Assembly (NCBI GenBank): GCA_037042915.1
Contig: CM073197.1
Coordinates: forward strand, 2,170,001 to 2,234,000
DNA length: 64,000 bases
Reading direction: 5' to 3'
Source: Auricularia sp. M13
Lineage: Eukaryota > Basidiomycota > Agaricomycetes > Auriculariales > Auriculariaceae
The translations under genes and the position numbers were made by a program. The notes beneath the pieces are model-generated. The model was not told where the DNA came from, did not search any database, and saw only the letters and a list, made by a program, of their open reading frames with translations. Positions 14,106-24,406 of this stretch are shown one piece after another. Position 1 is the stretch's first letter. Every line of letters starts with the position of its first letter.

Positions 14106-15272
14106 CTACTGAAAGTTATACTTGCGGCGCGCGATGCGTTCGACGAAGCTGGGGAAGAACGTGTAGACGGTATTCGCGAACCTGTATATGCCGGGCATGA
14201 AGATGGTGCGGGCCTCGTTGTCGACACCGCGAATGCACGCGCGCGCAACGTCTGCCTTTTGAGCACCTTGGCGAGCGACTCACGGACCTCGCCACCATCG
14301 ACGGCCGAGGCGCGGAAGTTGCCCTCAATAGTGCTGGGAAGGCAGGCCGTGAACCTGCCGGGCGTGAGATTAGCGTGCGGGGTGGTGGCTGTATGCGTGC
14401 GCACTTGACTTGCGGATGCTCAATGGACAGTGCTGCATGGGGCATGCGGGGTGAGAAGCGGATGCAGGCACACGGCGAGGTGCGGACGGACCCTGGAAGA
14501 GAAGCAGCGATGCTGCCTTCGTCGACGCGTACAGCGTCCGCGTCGGCGGCGGGATTACGGCCGCGAGACTCGAGACGAGAAGCACCGCGGGCCGCGTCGA
14601 GGTCTGGCTGAGCACCGGGATCTGTTGTCTGCGCGTCAGCCTCGGTCGGAGGGCGCTGCGGGAGGGCCGTACGAGCGCGACGAGCGAGAGCAGGGGCCCG
14701 ATGTAGTTGCCGGCGACGGCGCTCTCGGCGACGCGCTGCGCGTTCTGCAGCCCGGCGAGCGTCACCTGCGCCGGCGCGAACGCGTTCGTCTGCGTGCTGT
14801 GCTCGACGCCCGCGACCGCGAGCAGCGGGCGCAGCGCAGACACGCCGGCAGCGATGATGACCGTGTCGACCCCGCCCCATTCTGCAGTCGCTGCTCAGCA
14901 TCGTCGTGAGGGCCCGCCCGCGCTGCACACACCAGAGAGCAGAGCGTCCCGCACGCGCAGAACGTCCTCGGCGACGGACGCGTCCGCACGCTCGATGCGC
15001 ACCGCCGCCGCCGTGCCCAACGCCGAGCACTCCGCGCCGGCCTGTTCGAGCTCTGCCGCCCGTCGTCCGGTTAGGAATACGCGTGCGCCTCGAGCAGCAT
15101 ATTGCACCGCGACGTCCTTGCCCACGCCGCTCGTCGCGCCGATGATCAGTACCCGCTCGCCCTTGCGCGGCACAACCGACGTCCGCGCGACCCGTCGACG
15201 GCTGCGATACAATATGTACGCAATAAGAGGAAGCACCGCAGCGCCCGCAAGCTTGACGCTCTGGGAACTCAT
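14106..15272 (-). CDS. Membrane-anchored short-chain dehydrogenase/reductase
   Basis: An NAD(P)H-dependent oxidoreductase; the layout resembles 11-beta-hydroxysteroid dehydrogenase-like or ketosphinganine reductase-like SDRs, and the substrate is unknown. Start MSSQSVKLAGAAVLPLIAYI gives one N-terminal membrane segment (an upstream Met at 15,287 is also in frame). The cofactor motif is LIIGATSGVGKDVA. The active-site Ser is in LLVSSLAAVIPPPTRTLYAS and Tyr/Lys in LYASTKAASLL. Exon joins restore ALSIEHPQVKF and TACLPSTIEGNF. Near 14,255-14,262 the frame breaks: VRESLAKVLKR continues as ADVARACIRGVDNEARTIF only one base out of frame, and that frame ends at TAG (14,106-14,108) after ERIARRKYNFQ. 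A 47-base intron could also bridge this but would delete residues that look conserved. Confidence 0.82.
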
Positions 15273-15572
15273 TGTAGGATTGAGCACTCAAAAGTCTCCC
15301 AGCGCTGCAGGGACAGAAAAAGGCAACTCAATGAGCGTCAATCCAGTGGCAGAGGTCGGTGATTTTTGAGCTTGCGTCCCGGTGTGTATGATGCCCGGTT
15401 GTCTGTCCCTGAAAAGCGCATGATTTTCCGTCAAATCCCAACATAGGCACTGATTTTTCAGGGATTGACATGCTCATGCTCATACAGTATAAATGAACAA
15501 AAGCGAGCGCGATAACAGGGTATCGATACAGATCTGACGAGGTAAATGCTGAAAACAGTCGAGGGCTGAAGG

Positions 15573-17753
15573 TCAACGTCTCCGCGCGGGACTCGTGGGC
15601 ATCGCAAGAACGCGCTGGTTCATCATGAGGGCCTCTAGAGGATTGAGCTTCTTCCTCACTCTGCACCGCGGTTTTCCCAACGCCGGCGCCGGCGCTCCGG
15701 TGTCTTTATAAATGGCAAGCTTGCCCTGAGCGCCGCAATTCTCAGGCTGAGTGCCGTTGACAACGCTCCCACCGCCAGCGCATGGCGTGTCGCATACGTA
15801 TGGCCCAATCCGCTGACTGGCTGGCGCACCAAGTGATGTACCGCACCAGCACTAGTAATATATGCGTCAGAGATCTCGACCTGCGCACCAAATCACTTCA
15901 TTTCCATTCTCCAGCCCTGCATAGCGCCACCTGCCATCCTTGCAATGGTTGACGCACTTGTCTACGCGCATGTCTGTTGCGTTCGCGCCGGTCCACAGCT
16001 GGGTCAGGATGCGTCCGTTCTGCGGCTCATGCGCGCATCCCAAAGGAGACCACTGCGCCACCGATGTATTCGCTACGAAAGAAACTTCGGAGCGCGGGAG
16101 GTAGTCTGTGCCGTTTGGCGCGCCGCAAGAGCTGATTACAGTCGCCGCGGTAGGCCCGGCTTGTACAGGGTTGCATCCTGGGAGTGCAGGCAGCCCTGGA
16201 CGGCGGTCAGATGCCTTCTCCGCAATGAAGAGCATTGGATTTACTCACAGCCAGTAATGAGCTCAGGGACACGGCCTGGGTATGCACAATCATTCATCTC
16301 GCCCACAGAACGCAGATCGCCAGCGAGTGGTCCACACTGCTCAATGACACTGTGGGATGTCAGAGCAAGTACAGCGAATTGGGGCGTCAAAGCGTACCCC
16401 GAGTCATCTGTGCATGTGTCCACAACCCGCTGAAGGAGATCCACGTCCCAACCATTAATCATATCACTTGAAGTCATTCAGTTCGACAGCAGACATAAAC
16501 GAGGACATTACTCACCCGTGAAATCCAAAGCCAGTGCTAGCGACCGCAATGAGCTGACGATACTATCTCAATAGGAAGACATACGGGTCGCCATTGCTCA
16601 GTACGAATGGTTGTCCGATATCGTCGCTGCCTCCATTCCACCAGAGGTCCTCCCAGTCATTCGTTGCATAAACAATTTCGTAAAATATAGAAATCAGGCG
16701 GACAGGGTGAGTCGAGGGACAGGTGCCAGAGTCGACTTCGGAGGGATAGGCGACATGGGTCTTGTGCGAAGGAGAGTCCAGCGACTGGCCATCCCAACAT
16801 CTGGACATCGCACGTTTCAGGTGACGTTTATCGCACATCGAGATGGACGCACGAGGGAAAGAATATCTGCGTTCGCATGCCTGGAATACATCAACTGAGA
16901 GCAAGATCTAAGGCGACGCAAATTACCTGAGGGACAGTTGTGCTTGGGCAAGTAATTCCACTGGCCAGCGGCACCTGTATTACCTGCATCGAGGCAATTG
17001 AAGGTGACTGCCTTTTGAGCAGGGTCGTCTGGGTCAAAGGACCGCAGCGTCATATCTCCGGCGAGCATACGGAATCCCTGGACAGATTTCAGTGAGCAGT
17101 CCAGATCAACCCTGACAGCCTAACCTTAGGAAATGCGCGCAAGCGCTCGCCCGGCGTGCCATACCGCTGCAAGTAATACACTGTTGCAGTGATTTGCTTG
17201 ACCTACGCAAAGCTCAACAACTAGAAAGAGCGCCGGAGAAGCATGCGTACAGGGTGAAACGACCCGTTCTTCGCATGGAAATATAGGTTCGGTGTCCAGT
17301 AGACACTGAGATCCTGCCGGGCGGCGCAGGTACTGCACGACGACGCGCGCAGTGACTCGTATGTCTGCGCGAAGTCAAACCTGGAAGGCCGTCAGCCCTG
17401 GCAATGCGACTTGCACGTGACTGACGCGTTCTGTATCAGATTTCACACATTGAATGAGCATGTCGACGGCGCCTCACTGCAAGCACGCACCCCGCCCAAG
17501 ACCTGATTGTCAGGTCAGCATGCCGCCGTAGATTGAGCCGCAGTCTGAGCGCACCTGGTGCACGTGGTTGGACACTACGCCGGGGTTGACAATCCTAGGC
17601 TGGTTGAGTAGGTGAAGGACGACGAAAGCGACACTCGACACACGGATCGGCACGCATGACCGTTACCGGCCGGGCGCAGGTCATACGGAAGAAAGCCCGT
17701 GTGCTACGAATGCATGATAGAATGAGAAGCAGCAGCGGGAGAGCCGCGCTCAT
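15573..17753 (-). CDS. Secreted DUF1996 protein with C-terminal WSC domain
   Basis: A fungal extracellular protein of unknown activity; WSC domains bind carbohydrate. Start MSAALPLLLLILSCIRSTRA is a signal peptide, followed by FFRMTCARPVTVMRADP, IVNPGVVSNHVHQ and HVLGG-like segments that open DUF1996. Later blocks include RAFPKGFRMLAGDMTLRSFD, VTFNCLDAG, CWDGQSLDSPSHKTHVAYPS and FGFHGDMINGWDVDLLQ. After a short linker the WSC domain follows (WSPLGCAHEPQNGRI, TDMRVDKCVNHCKD, CWCGTSLGAP, PCAGGGSVVNGTQPENCGA) with regularly spaced Cys. The C-terminal tail is basic (RKKLNPLEALMMNQ...PARRR) and ends at TGA 15,573-15,575. There are ten or so very small exons. It is tandem with the dehydrogenase but functionally unrelated. 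Confidence 0.88.
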
Positions 17754-18294
17754 TTGGGGTGAAAGTGAGAGCAAAGGGATGGTGTCAACAACATCCTGGT
17801 GTCCACAGCGCGCCACACGATAGACGCGGTTGTAGCCGGACCATCAACGGACATGCACCGTCAGCTTGTCATCCTTTGGTCACGTTGCGAACAACAGTCG
17901 TAATACCGTACTCCACCCGGTAATGAGCGGTCCCCCACGTAGTGAACGTTTTTGCTTTTTCTGTTTCCCCGTCGCTACAGGGCCATCCTAGGCCAATGTG
18001 ACGTTAGAGCCCAATGCCATATGCTATTTCCCATAGGTCTGTGTGTTTTATAGTGGGAAATGCCACGGTGGACGGTCGCGGTAGACAAAACATCGTCGGA
18101 AACGGGACGGATGTAAATGTGACCGTCCGTTCAACTCTTTCCCTTTGTCATCCAAAAGAAGGTATTGGCCAAAGTGTTCACTACGTGGTGGTCAGCATCG
18201 GACACCAACGGCAACAGATTCATGTCAAACCGGGGGTAATCAAAGAGCGATGGTGAACGAAGGGAAGGGAATCCACAAAAGTGTTAATCTGCGA
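17754..18294. other. Intergenic, upstream of the DUF1996-WSC gene
   Basis: About 540 bases with no recognisable gene or repeat. It includes the promoter of the secreted DUF1996-WSC gene and the 3' flank of the Nudix gene. Confidence 0.4.
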
Positions 18295-18948
18295 TCAATC
18301 TGCGTCAATATGTAGGCGCCAAAGAAACAACACATGCATTTTGGGACGTATAGAGCAAACAGAACAGCAGCCTTCAAACAGTCTAATACAGGTATCAGCT
18401 GGCAGTTTACTCTCCAGCAGAGGTGCTCTTACAGTTGAGGCGACCTTCAACGCGTCTGACACAACTCCTCTCATTGCATCAGACATGGGAAAGGTTTGAA
18501 AGTCGCTCCCATCCACCCAAGCAAACGCTTGATGTTCCTTGGGATCAAGGATGGGGTCCCCGTTCGAACCCCCCTCGACTTCGACCACAAAGTTATACTG
18601 CCGAGCAGCTCCTTTAAAGGTCGAGTACTCAAATCCAGGAAACTCTGCAAGGATGCGTACAACACGAAAGCCGGTCTCCTCGAAGGTCTCGCGAACAACA
18701 GTATCCAGCAAAGTGCCGTCTTCCGGCTCGCACTTTCCGCCTGGAAGTTCGTACATATTCGGGAAAAGTTCCTCGTGTGCCGCGCGTTGGATCAGGAGAA
18801 CCTGGGGCGTGCTGGACAGCTGCGGACGTCGAGTGATAGCCACACCGATGACCAGCCGTTTTCCGACGTTGTCCTCCCTGCATTGAAACTCCAGCAGGGG
18901 GACATCGAACCCGCTGAGCGATGGTTCGACGACCATGGATCCTGCCAT
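18295..18948 (-). CDS. Nudix hydrolase
   Basis: It hydrolyses a nucleoside diphosphate linked to some other moiety; the substrate is unknown. The single-exon frame has LVIGVAI at the start of the fold, QVLLIQRAAHEELFPNMYEL, then the Nudix box GGKCEPEDGTLLDTVVRETF with EETGF after it. The spacing is one residue longer than the classic GX5EX7REUXEEXGU, a form common in fungal members. I chose Met at 18,948 (MAGSMVVEPSLSGFDVPLLE). The frame is open up to 19,065 and there adds a hydrophobic stretch (IAAIVTIAFLF) that may be UTR or a membrane anchor. The C-terminal tail after about residue 180 (CIRLFEGCCSVCSIRPKMHV) looks atypical and could be read-through of a missed last intron. Confidence 0.82.
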   Translation of the reverse strand: MAGSMVVEPSLSGFDVPLLEFQCREDNVGKRLVIGVAITRRPQLSSTPQVLLIQRAAHEELFPNMYELPGGKCEPEDGTLLDTVVRETFEETGFRVVRILAEFPGFEYSTFKGAARQYNFVVEVEGGSNGDPILDPKEHQAFAWVDGSDFQTFPMSDAMRGVVSDALKVASTVRAPLLESKLPADTCIRLFEGCCSVCSIRPKMHVLFLWRLHIDAD

Positions 18949-19103
18949 GAATAGAAAAGCGATGGTGACGATTGCAGCGATCTTTGCGTGAATGTTGATG
19001 GCTAAGGACGCAGGTTCGGATGGGGCCGATTGCAAAAGTAGTGTTAGTTTCAACGCATGTTTCATTGCAAATAGTGATTAGCTAACTGAACGCGAACTAT
19101 GAC

Positions 19104-19198
19104 GCCTCGCTAGCTCAATCGGTAGAGCGTGAGACTCTTAAATTTGCATCCAACGGAGGCAAATCTCAAGGCTGCGGGTTCGACCCCCGCGTGGGGCT
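19104..19198 (+). tRNA. tRNA-Lys (anticodon CUU) with a 22-base intron
   Basis: The acceptor stem GCCTCGC (19,104-19,110) pairs with GTGGGGC (19,191-19,197). The D arm has TAGCTCAATCGGTAGAGC (box A) and the T arm has GCGGGTTCGACCCCCGC (box B). The anticodon stem TGAGA/TCTCA closes a loop with CTT at 19,137-19,139. The intron (19,141-19,162) sits in the standard place, one base 3' of the anticodon. It decodes AAG. No CCA is encoded, as expected in eukaryotes. Confidence 0.93.
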
Positions 19199-19201
19199 TG
19201 C

Positions 19202-19215
19202 TTTTGACTTTTTTT
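19202..19215 (+). terminator. RNA polymerase III termination signal
   Basis: A T4 run (19,202-19,205) and a T7 run (19,209-19,215) follow the tRNA gene within 20 bases, the usual Pol III stop. Confidence 0.7.
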
Positions 19216-19655
19216 CTGCTGTCCTTAATTGCGCGCTACATCTTTCCCTCGTGTGACCAACATGTTTGGGGTCAGCTTTTGAAGATTTGGTATTCATTGG
19301 TGACAAAGGAACATACTTGGCAACAAACTCTGAGGTCGTGACAGACCACCCTACACGACGGGGTGAAATTAGGCGTCTTTCTTGGAGCGCGAACCAAGAA
19401 AGTCCTGATTGTAGTATAGCGCACCCGCCGGGCCCGATACGCACATGGAATGGAAGCTGGCAGCAATATTCTGAGAACCAAGGCCGTGCGCAACGGACGC
19501 ATTCCATGAGACTCCAGGATGAACTCACGCGGTACGCTGCGCTGGAGATGCGGGACCCCGACGAGCATCTCCTTACCCAAAATTGGACAGGATTCGCGCG
19601 CTCTGAGATGCAAGGATCGGCATTTCCTGGCAAAATATAAGGCAGGAAGACCGCC
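19216..19655. other. Intergenic between tRNA-Lys and the hydrolase gene
   Basis: About 440 bases, probably the promoter and 5' UTR of the hydrolase. Short ORFs on both strands have no recognisable content. Confidence 0.4.
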
Positions 19656-20888
19656 TTGGCCATCCAGTGCGTCTCTCTCAAGATGTTCGCGCTAAAACTC
19701 CTCATGTGCATGTCCTCAGTGTCCATCGTGATCTCACAGCAGTTTACGATGCACACCCGCGAGTATTTCTATGTGGGAGGAACGTATGTCGACCAGGCCG
19801 ACGGCGCATTCGCCGATGGGCAGATGTACGTCGAGCATCTGAAGCCAGCGCACGTCACGCACGCGTTGCCGCTGGTGCTGATCCACGGACTGGGCCAAAC
19901 GGGGACGAACTGGCTCAATACGCCCGACGGCCGTCCCGGCTGGGCGGACTTCTTCCTCGCCAAAGGCTACGAGGTAGAGCCGCCTTGCCATCCGATCCAT
20001 TCCCCAGTGATATTGAGGCCTCCTTGCGCAGTTATACATCATCGACCAACCCGAGCGCGGCCGCTCGCCGTGGAACCCCGCGTTCGACGGCGGACTGCAG
20101 GTTAGCTCGGCGCTCACGGTCGCCCAGCGGTTCACGGCGCCCGAGCTGTTCGACCTGTGGCCTCAGGCGCGGTTCCACACGCAGTGGATCGGCAACGGCA
20201 CGCAGGGCGACCCCGTGTTCGATCAATTCTACGCGTCGCAGGTGCAGAGCCTCGACTTTGACGCCAGTGCCGAGAGCCAGGCGAAGAGCCGCCACGCCGG
20301 CGGGCTTCTGCTCGAGAAAATCGGGGTATGTCCTGTGAATCGTCAGCGACTTGCGCCCTCAACGGACGCCCATAGAAATCAATCCTGGTGACGCACTCTC
20401 AGGGCGGGCCAGTGGGCTGGGTCATCGCGGACGCGCGCCCGTCGCTCGTGCAGGCCATCGTTGCGATCGAACCATCCGGTCCACCGTTCATCAACACGAC
20501 AATTCCACCGATAGGACCTGCGCGCCCGTTCGGATTGACGGACATCCCGCTCGCCTTTGACCCTCCTATCGTGTCTGCAATGGATCTGCAGAAGAAGCTC
20601 GTGAGCAACGACAGTGTCACGACATGCTTCGAGCAAGCTGCCCCAGCGCGACAGCTCGCCAACCTCCGGCACATTCCTGTGCTCATGGTCACGTCCGAGG
20701 CGAGCTTCCGCGCGCCAGTTGACCCCTGCACTGTGCGATTCCTCCGCCAGGCAGGCGTTAACGTCAAGCACCTGTTGCTGAAGGACGTGGGCATAAGAGG
20801 GAATGGGCATATGATGTTCATGGAGCGCAATTCTGACGAAATTGCCGCGCAGCTTGAAGGATGGATCGCAGGACAGGAGAAACGCTGA
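19656..20888 (+). CDS. Secreted alpha/beta hydrolase
   Basis: An esterase/lipase-like enzyme, probably exported; the substrate is unknown. Two Mets are possible: 19,656 (MAIQCVSLK) and 19,683 (MFALKLLMCMSSVSIVISQQ). The second gives a cleaner signal peptide. The oxyanion region is LVLIHGLGQTGTNW, and the nucleophile elbow is LVTHSQGGPVGWV with Ser as nucleophile. The catalytic His is likely in NGHMMFMERN near the end. YIIDQPERGRSPWNP is a further family block. Two introns (after KGYE and LLLEKIG) join the exons. It ends WIAGQEKR. The layout fits fungal secreted hydrolases near the epoxide-hydrolase and lipase groups. Confidence 0.87.
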
Positions 20889-20971
20889 AGATAACTGCTC
20901 GAAGAAAAAGACAACATGGTCAGCGATGTCATGTATTGATACAAATGCGTACTACAAATGCAGTTGAACGC

Positions 20972-22836
20972 TCAGTCCACCCTACGCCGCTTGTCGCGAT
21001 ACGATGGTGAGGCTGACCGCGATCTCGATCGCCGACGGTCCTTTCGACGCGTCTCGTCGTCATATCTTCTACGAGGCGGTGACCTGGATCGCGAGCGTGA
21101 ACGTCTCCGGTCGCGTTCGCGTTCCCGGTCGCGCCGTTCACTCTCGTAGTAACGAGCCTTGTCGCGGTCGTAGTCTCGCCCACGATATTCGCCGCGGGCA
21201 TCGTCTCGATCTCTGTCGCCTGGTCCTATCCCGCCCGTATCCTCCGGCACCCACGCGTGGGTCATCGCGATCAATGTATCGTGACGGCCCACCCGGGCGC
21301 CCTGCTCCTAGTGCGGTCGAGTTGGCCGACGTCGGGGCACCGCGAGCCAATTGAGGACAATCTAGATAGAATATCCGGTGAGTAATAGACGATGGCCTGG
21401 CCAAACTTAGAGACACCTACCCTTCTTGAGATGTGGTCCACCGCAATGGAAGCAGCCTGACCCAGATGCGCCAGCTGGTGCGCCAGGTTTTCCAAGAAGG
21501 GCTGCTCCGCCGAATCCACCAGTCTTGACAGTGGTATCCTGATCGAGTAGATGCGTGTACTTGGTCTGACTGCGCTTGCCAAAGTTCTTGACTTGCATGA
21601 CCTTTGGGAGCAGGGATACGTCGACGGTAGATTCGGTGGCTTCGGTAAAGTCGTGTTTCTTGAGGATATCTTCGTCCTACAAAGACTGAGCTACACGACG
21701 AAGAAGAGTGAATCGGGGTTTTCGCTAACCTGGTGGAAGGCGCCCTTGTGCCAATACTTCTGGAGAAACTTCTGCTGGCCCTTGGGCTTCTCCGCGCGCA
21801 GCTTCTCCGCGTGCTCGAGATCCTCCTTGAGTCGCTGCTCCTCTGGCAATGCACGGCGGCGCTCAATCTCTGCGCGCTCCTCCTCCTTGCGCAGTTCTTC
21901 TTCCTTGTCGCGTTTGATGCGCGCGAGCTCGCGCAGACGCCATGCCTCAAACTCGCCCTCGGGATCGAGCCCGTCCGTGTCATCCACGTCAGGAACAGCT
22001 TCCTTCACCTCCTCTGCAAAGCGCGTTTAGAACTGATATGGTCAATGCCGTACATATTGCTTACTTTCCAGCAAGTTCGCGCTTAATGCTGTCTGCGACC
22101 ATTTCTTGACTCTGTTTCTTGCGCTCTTCGGCCTCGAGCTCGCGCTTCCGTATCATTTCTTCGGAGAACTCTGATTCGGCTTCGCGTATTGCAACTGTCT
22201 CGCGAGCACGTCTGTGTAAACGCTCAGCAAATTCAAACAGCCAGCCAGCCTAAACATACTTGGGCACGAAGACCGGCCTGAAAGCGGGTAGTGCTGGTAA
22301 GTCGTCCTCTTCCTCCGAGCTCTCTTCCTCGCTGGATTCCTGTTAAACTATGAGTATGCTGGTGACAGCGCGTATATGATATGTTACCTCTTCACCACCC
22401 GCTTGAACCTCTTCCTCGGACTCTTCCTCAGACTGGGCGGCTTGCTCTGCGAATACGAGGTCTGTCAACATGTGTGATGGATGAAATATGAGGAGTAACA
22501 AGCACCTAGTTCCAGTCCGGTCCTTCCGACCTCCTGCTTGCCAGCAATGACGACCTTGCCATCCCTGGAGATGTCGACGTCCCTCAGCGCCAGGTTCATC
22601 TTCTTTGCAGGGACGGCTCGCTGCGCCTGGTGGACTGGCAGGTCTTCGTCCTCGTCCTCGCCAGCGCTGCCGATGGGGACGTCGCCGGGCTCTGCCTCTT
22701 CCTGCTGCTCGTCGCCGGACTCGTCGCTGTCGGCGAGCTGCGTGACACCCTCGGGCAGCTTGCCCCTGCGGTATCGCTTCGCCGCCTTCGCCATGCGCGG
22801 CGCGGCCTTGGGCCGGCGTTCTGTTGCGAGTGACAT
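20972..22836 (-). CDS. MFAP1: Microfibrillar-associated protein 1 (MFAP1) family spliceosomal protein
   Basis: A component of the spliceosomal B complex. The N-terminus is basic then acidic ([37 protein letters not shown]). A long Glu/Arg helix follows ([40 protein letters not shown]), then the MFAP1 signature [40 protein letters not shown] and HLLDQDTT. Beyond the usual metazoan end lies a [14 protein letters not shown] zinc-knuckle-like motif and an RS/RD-rich tail ([28 protein letters not shown]). The tail frame is reached through a GT-AG intron of about 67 bases after ALGAGRPG; without it the frame would end at 21,138. The start lies 74 bases from the divergent RRP45 ATG. Confidence 0.9.
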
Positions 22837-22910
22837 GGCGGGGTGAAGAGACGCGAAGTGGCGGAGTTGGTCGACGCGCTCTTTCGCCCTGTGACTCTGA
22901 CCTCGCGCAC
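22837..22910. promoter_or_regulatory. Very short divergent promoter, MFAP1 / RRP45
   Basis: Only 74 bases separate the two ATGs, so both 5' UTRs and core promoters must overlap or be extremely short. This pairs an RNA-splicing gene with an RNA-decay gene, so co-expression is plausible. Confidence 0.55.
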
Positions 22911-24023
22911 ATGCCGCGTCCGCTGTCGCCGTCGATACCCGAGAAGGAATTCGTGCTTGAGGCGCTCAAGCAGGGCCTCCGCGTCGACGGCCGCGCGCTG
23001 CTTGAGATGCGCCAGCCCGTATTCACTTTTGGCCCTGATTTTGGATATGTCGAATGCTCAATGGGCAAGACAAAGTGCGTCCTTCTAGTGCCAGAACGTC
23101 CAAACATCGCTAAAGCCCAGCAGGGTCATTGCATCTATAGAGGGGAAAATGGTCAGGCCGCAGCCTGAACGGCTGTTCGAAGGGATCATTACCATACATT
23201 CCGAGCTCTCGCCCATGGCGTCGAGCGAATATGAGGGTGGTTATGGTAGGTGCGCTCTTAGCCCAACGGGAGCCATCGCTGCTGGACTGACGCGTCAATC
23301 GCAGGCCGAGCGAGCAGGAGGTCGAGATTACGCGCATGCTTGAGAAGGTGCTCCGACGAAGTGACGCGATAGACAAAGAATCGCTCTGCATATTAGCGGG
23401 CCAGAGGGCATGTGAATCTCGACTGATATTTATGTGCTTGCTTCTAATATGCAGCCAAGGTCTGGCATCTCAGGCTCACCTTCCACTTTCTGGCCGATGC
23501 GGGCAATATGCTCGACTGCGCATGTTTGGCCGGCATAACTGCCCTCCGACATTTTCGTCGACCAGAAGTCGAAGTTGTCGGCGACGAAGTCACCATCGTG
23601 CGTGCGCTGACCTGTCTGTCAAACGAGATGATGACTGAACTCCCCAGCACGCGCCGGAGGAACGCGCGCCACTTCCATTGGCGATTCACCATACCCCGCT
23701 CTGCCTCACGTTCGCGCTGTTTGATAACGACCTTCCTCCATTACTCGATCCTACATATCTCGAACAATCACTGTGCACAGGCAAGTGTATTCAGATCCGT
23801 TTCTACGCTGTGGACTTAACTCGCTTGTCAAGGCACGATGTCTATAGCACTCAACGCGCAGCGCGAGCTGTGTGTTTTACAAAAGGCGGGCGGCGTCCCC
23901 TTGGAGGCCGACGCAATATTGAAGATGCTGGAGGTAGGCGTGCTCAAAGTCAAGGAGCTCGACCAGCTAGTCGAGCAGGCGCTGGTTGCAGACTTCGCCA
24001 CTCGTGTAGTGGAAGTGAGGTGA
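22911..24023 (+). CDS. RRP45: Exosome complex component RRP45 (EXOSC9), RNase PH-like
   Basis: One of six RNase PH-fold subunits forming the ring of the eukaryotic RNA exosome, nuclear and cytoplasmic. Start MPRPLSPSIPEKEFVLEALK leads to GLRVDGRALLEMRQ, FGYVECSMGKTKV, MVRPQPERLFEG, HLRLTFHFLADAGNMLDCAC, HFRRPEVEVVGDEVTI and LPLAIHHTPLCLTFALF, all in RRP45 order. The last exon (MSIALNAQRELCVLQKAGG) ends in FATRVVEVR. Eukaryotic ring subunits of this class are not catalytic. Six or seven short introns are needed. It is divergent from MFAP1. Confidence 0.93.
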
Positions 24024-24406
24024 AATATTGCAAGTTCTGGCACATATTGCGATGCGTCCATACCTGGCTCTTTCCCTTGGGATTAGCACTGGTCGGTCAG
24101 CGCTCCGCGGTCATTCTGTGCTGTTTGGCCTGGATGGCGGTGCGTTGATCCAACCCGTTCACCATCTCAGAATAGTCCGCAAAACCAAGTGTATAAGCTC
24201 TTCCAGACGCGAGATAGACTTTGAATGCCTGAGAGATTGTGCGAAAATGGCTGTGCTTTTGCGAGTCGTCGGATGTCCGCGGCGGGCAGTCCGACGGCCA
24301 CGTCTCCGTCTTCTCTTGTCAAAGTTAGATATCCGTCGCGTAAACGCTACGTCGCTACGCACAGGCTATATTAACCGCACGCGGCGCCCGCCTTCCACTG
24401 CGACTG
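24024..24406. other. Intergenic, RRP45 to SLC33A1
   Basis: About 380 bases holding the RRP45 3' UTR and the SLC33A1 promoter. I see no gene or repeat. Confidence 0.4.

Noticed and set aside
19166-19756. 196-residue minus-strand ORF beside tRNA-Lys
   Set aside because: Runs across the tRNA flank and antisense to the hydrolase signal peptide; no motifs.
21138-21260. Frame break in the MFAP1 tail
   Set aside because: A 67-base GT-AG intron of correct phase joins ALGAGRPG to the RD/RS-rich tail, so no break is needed.
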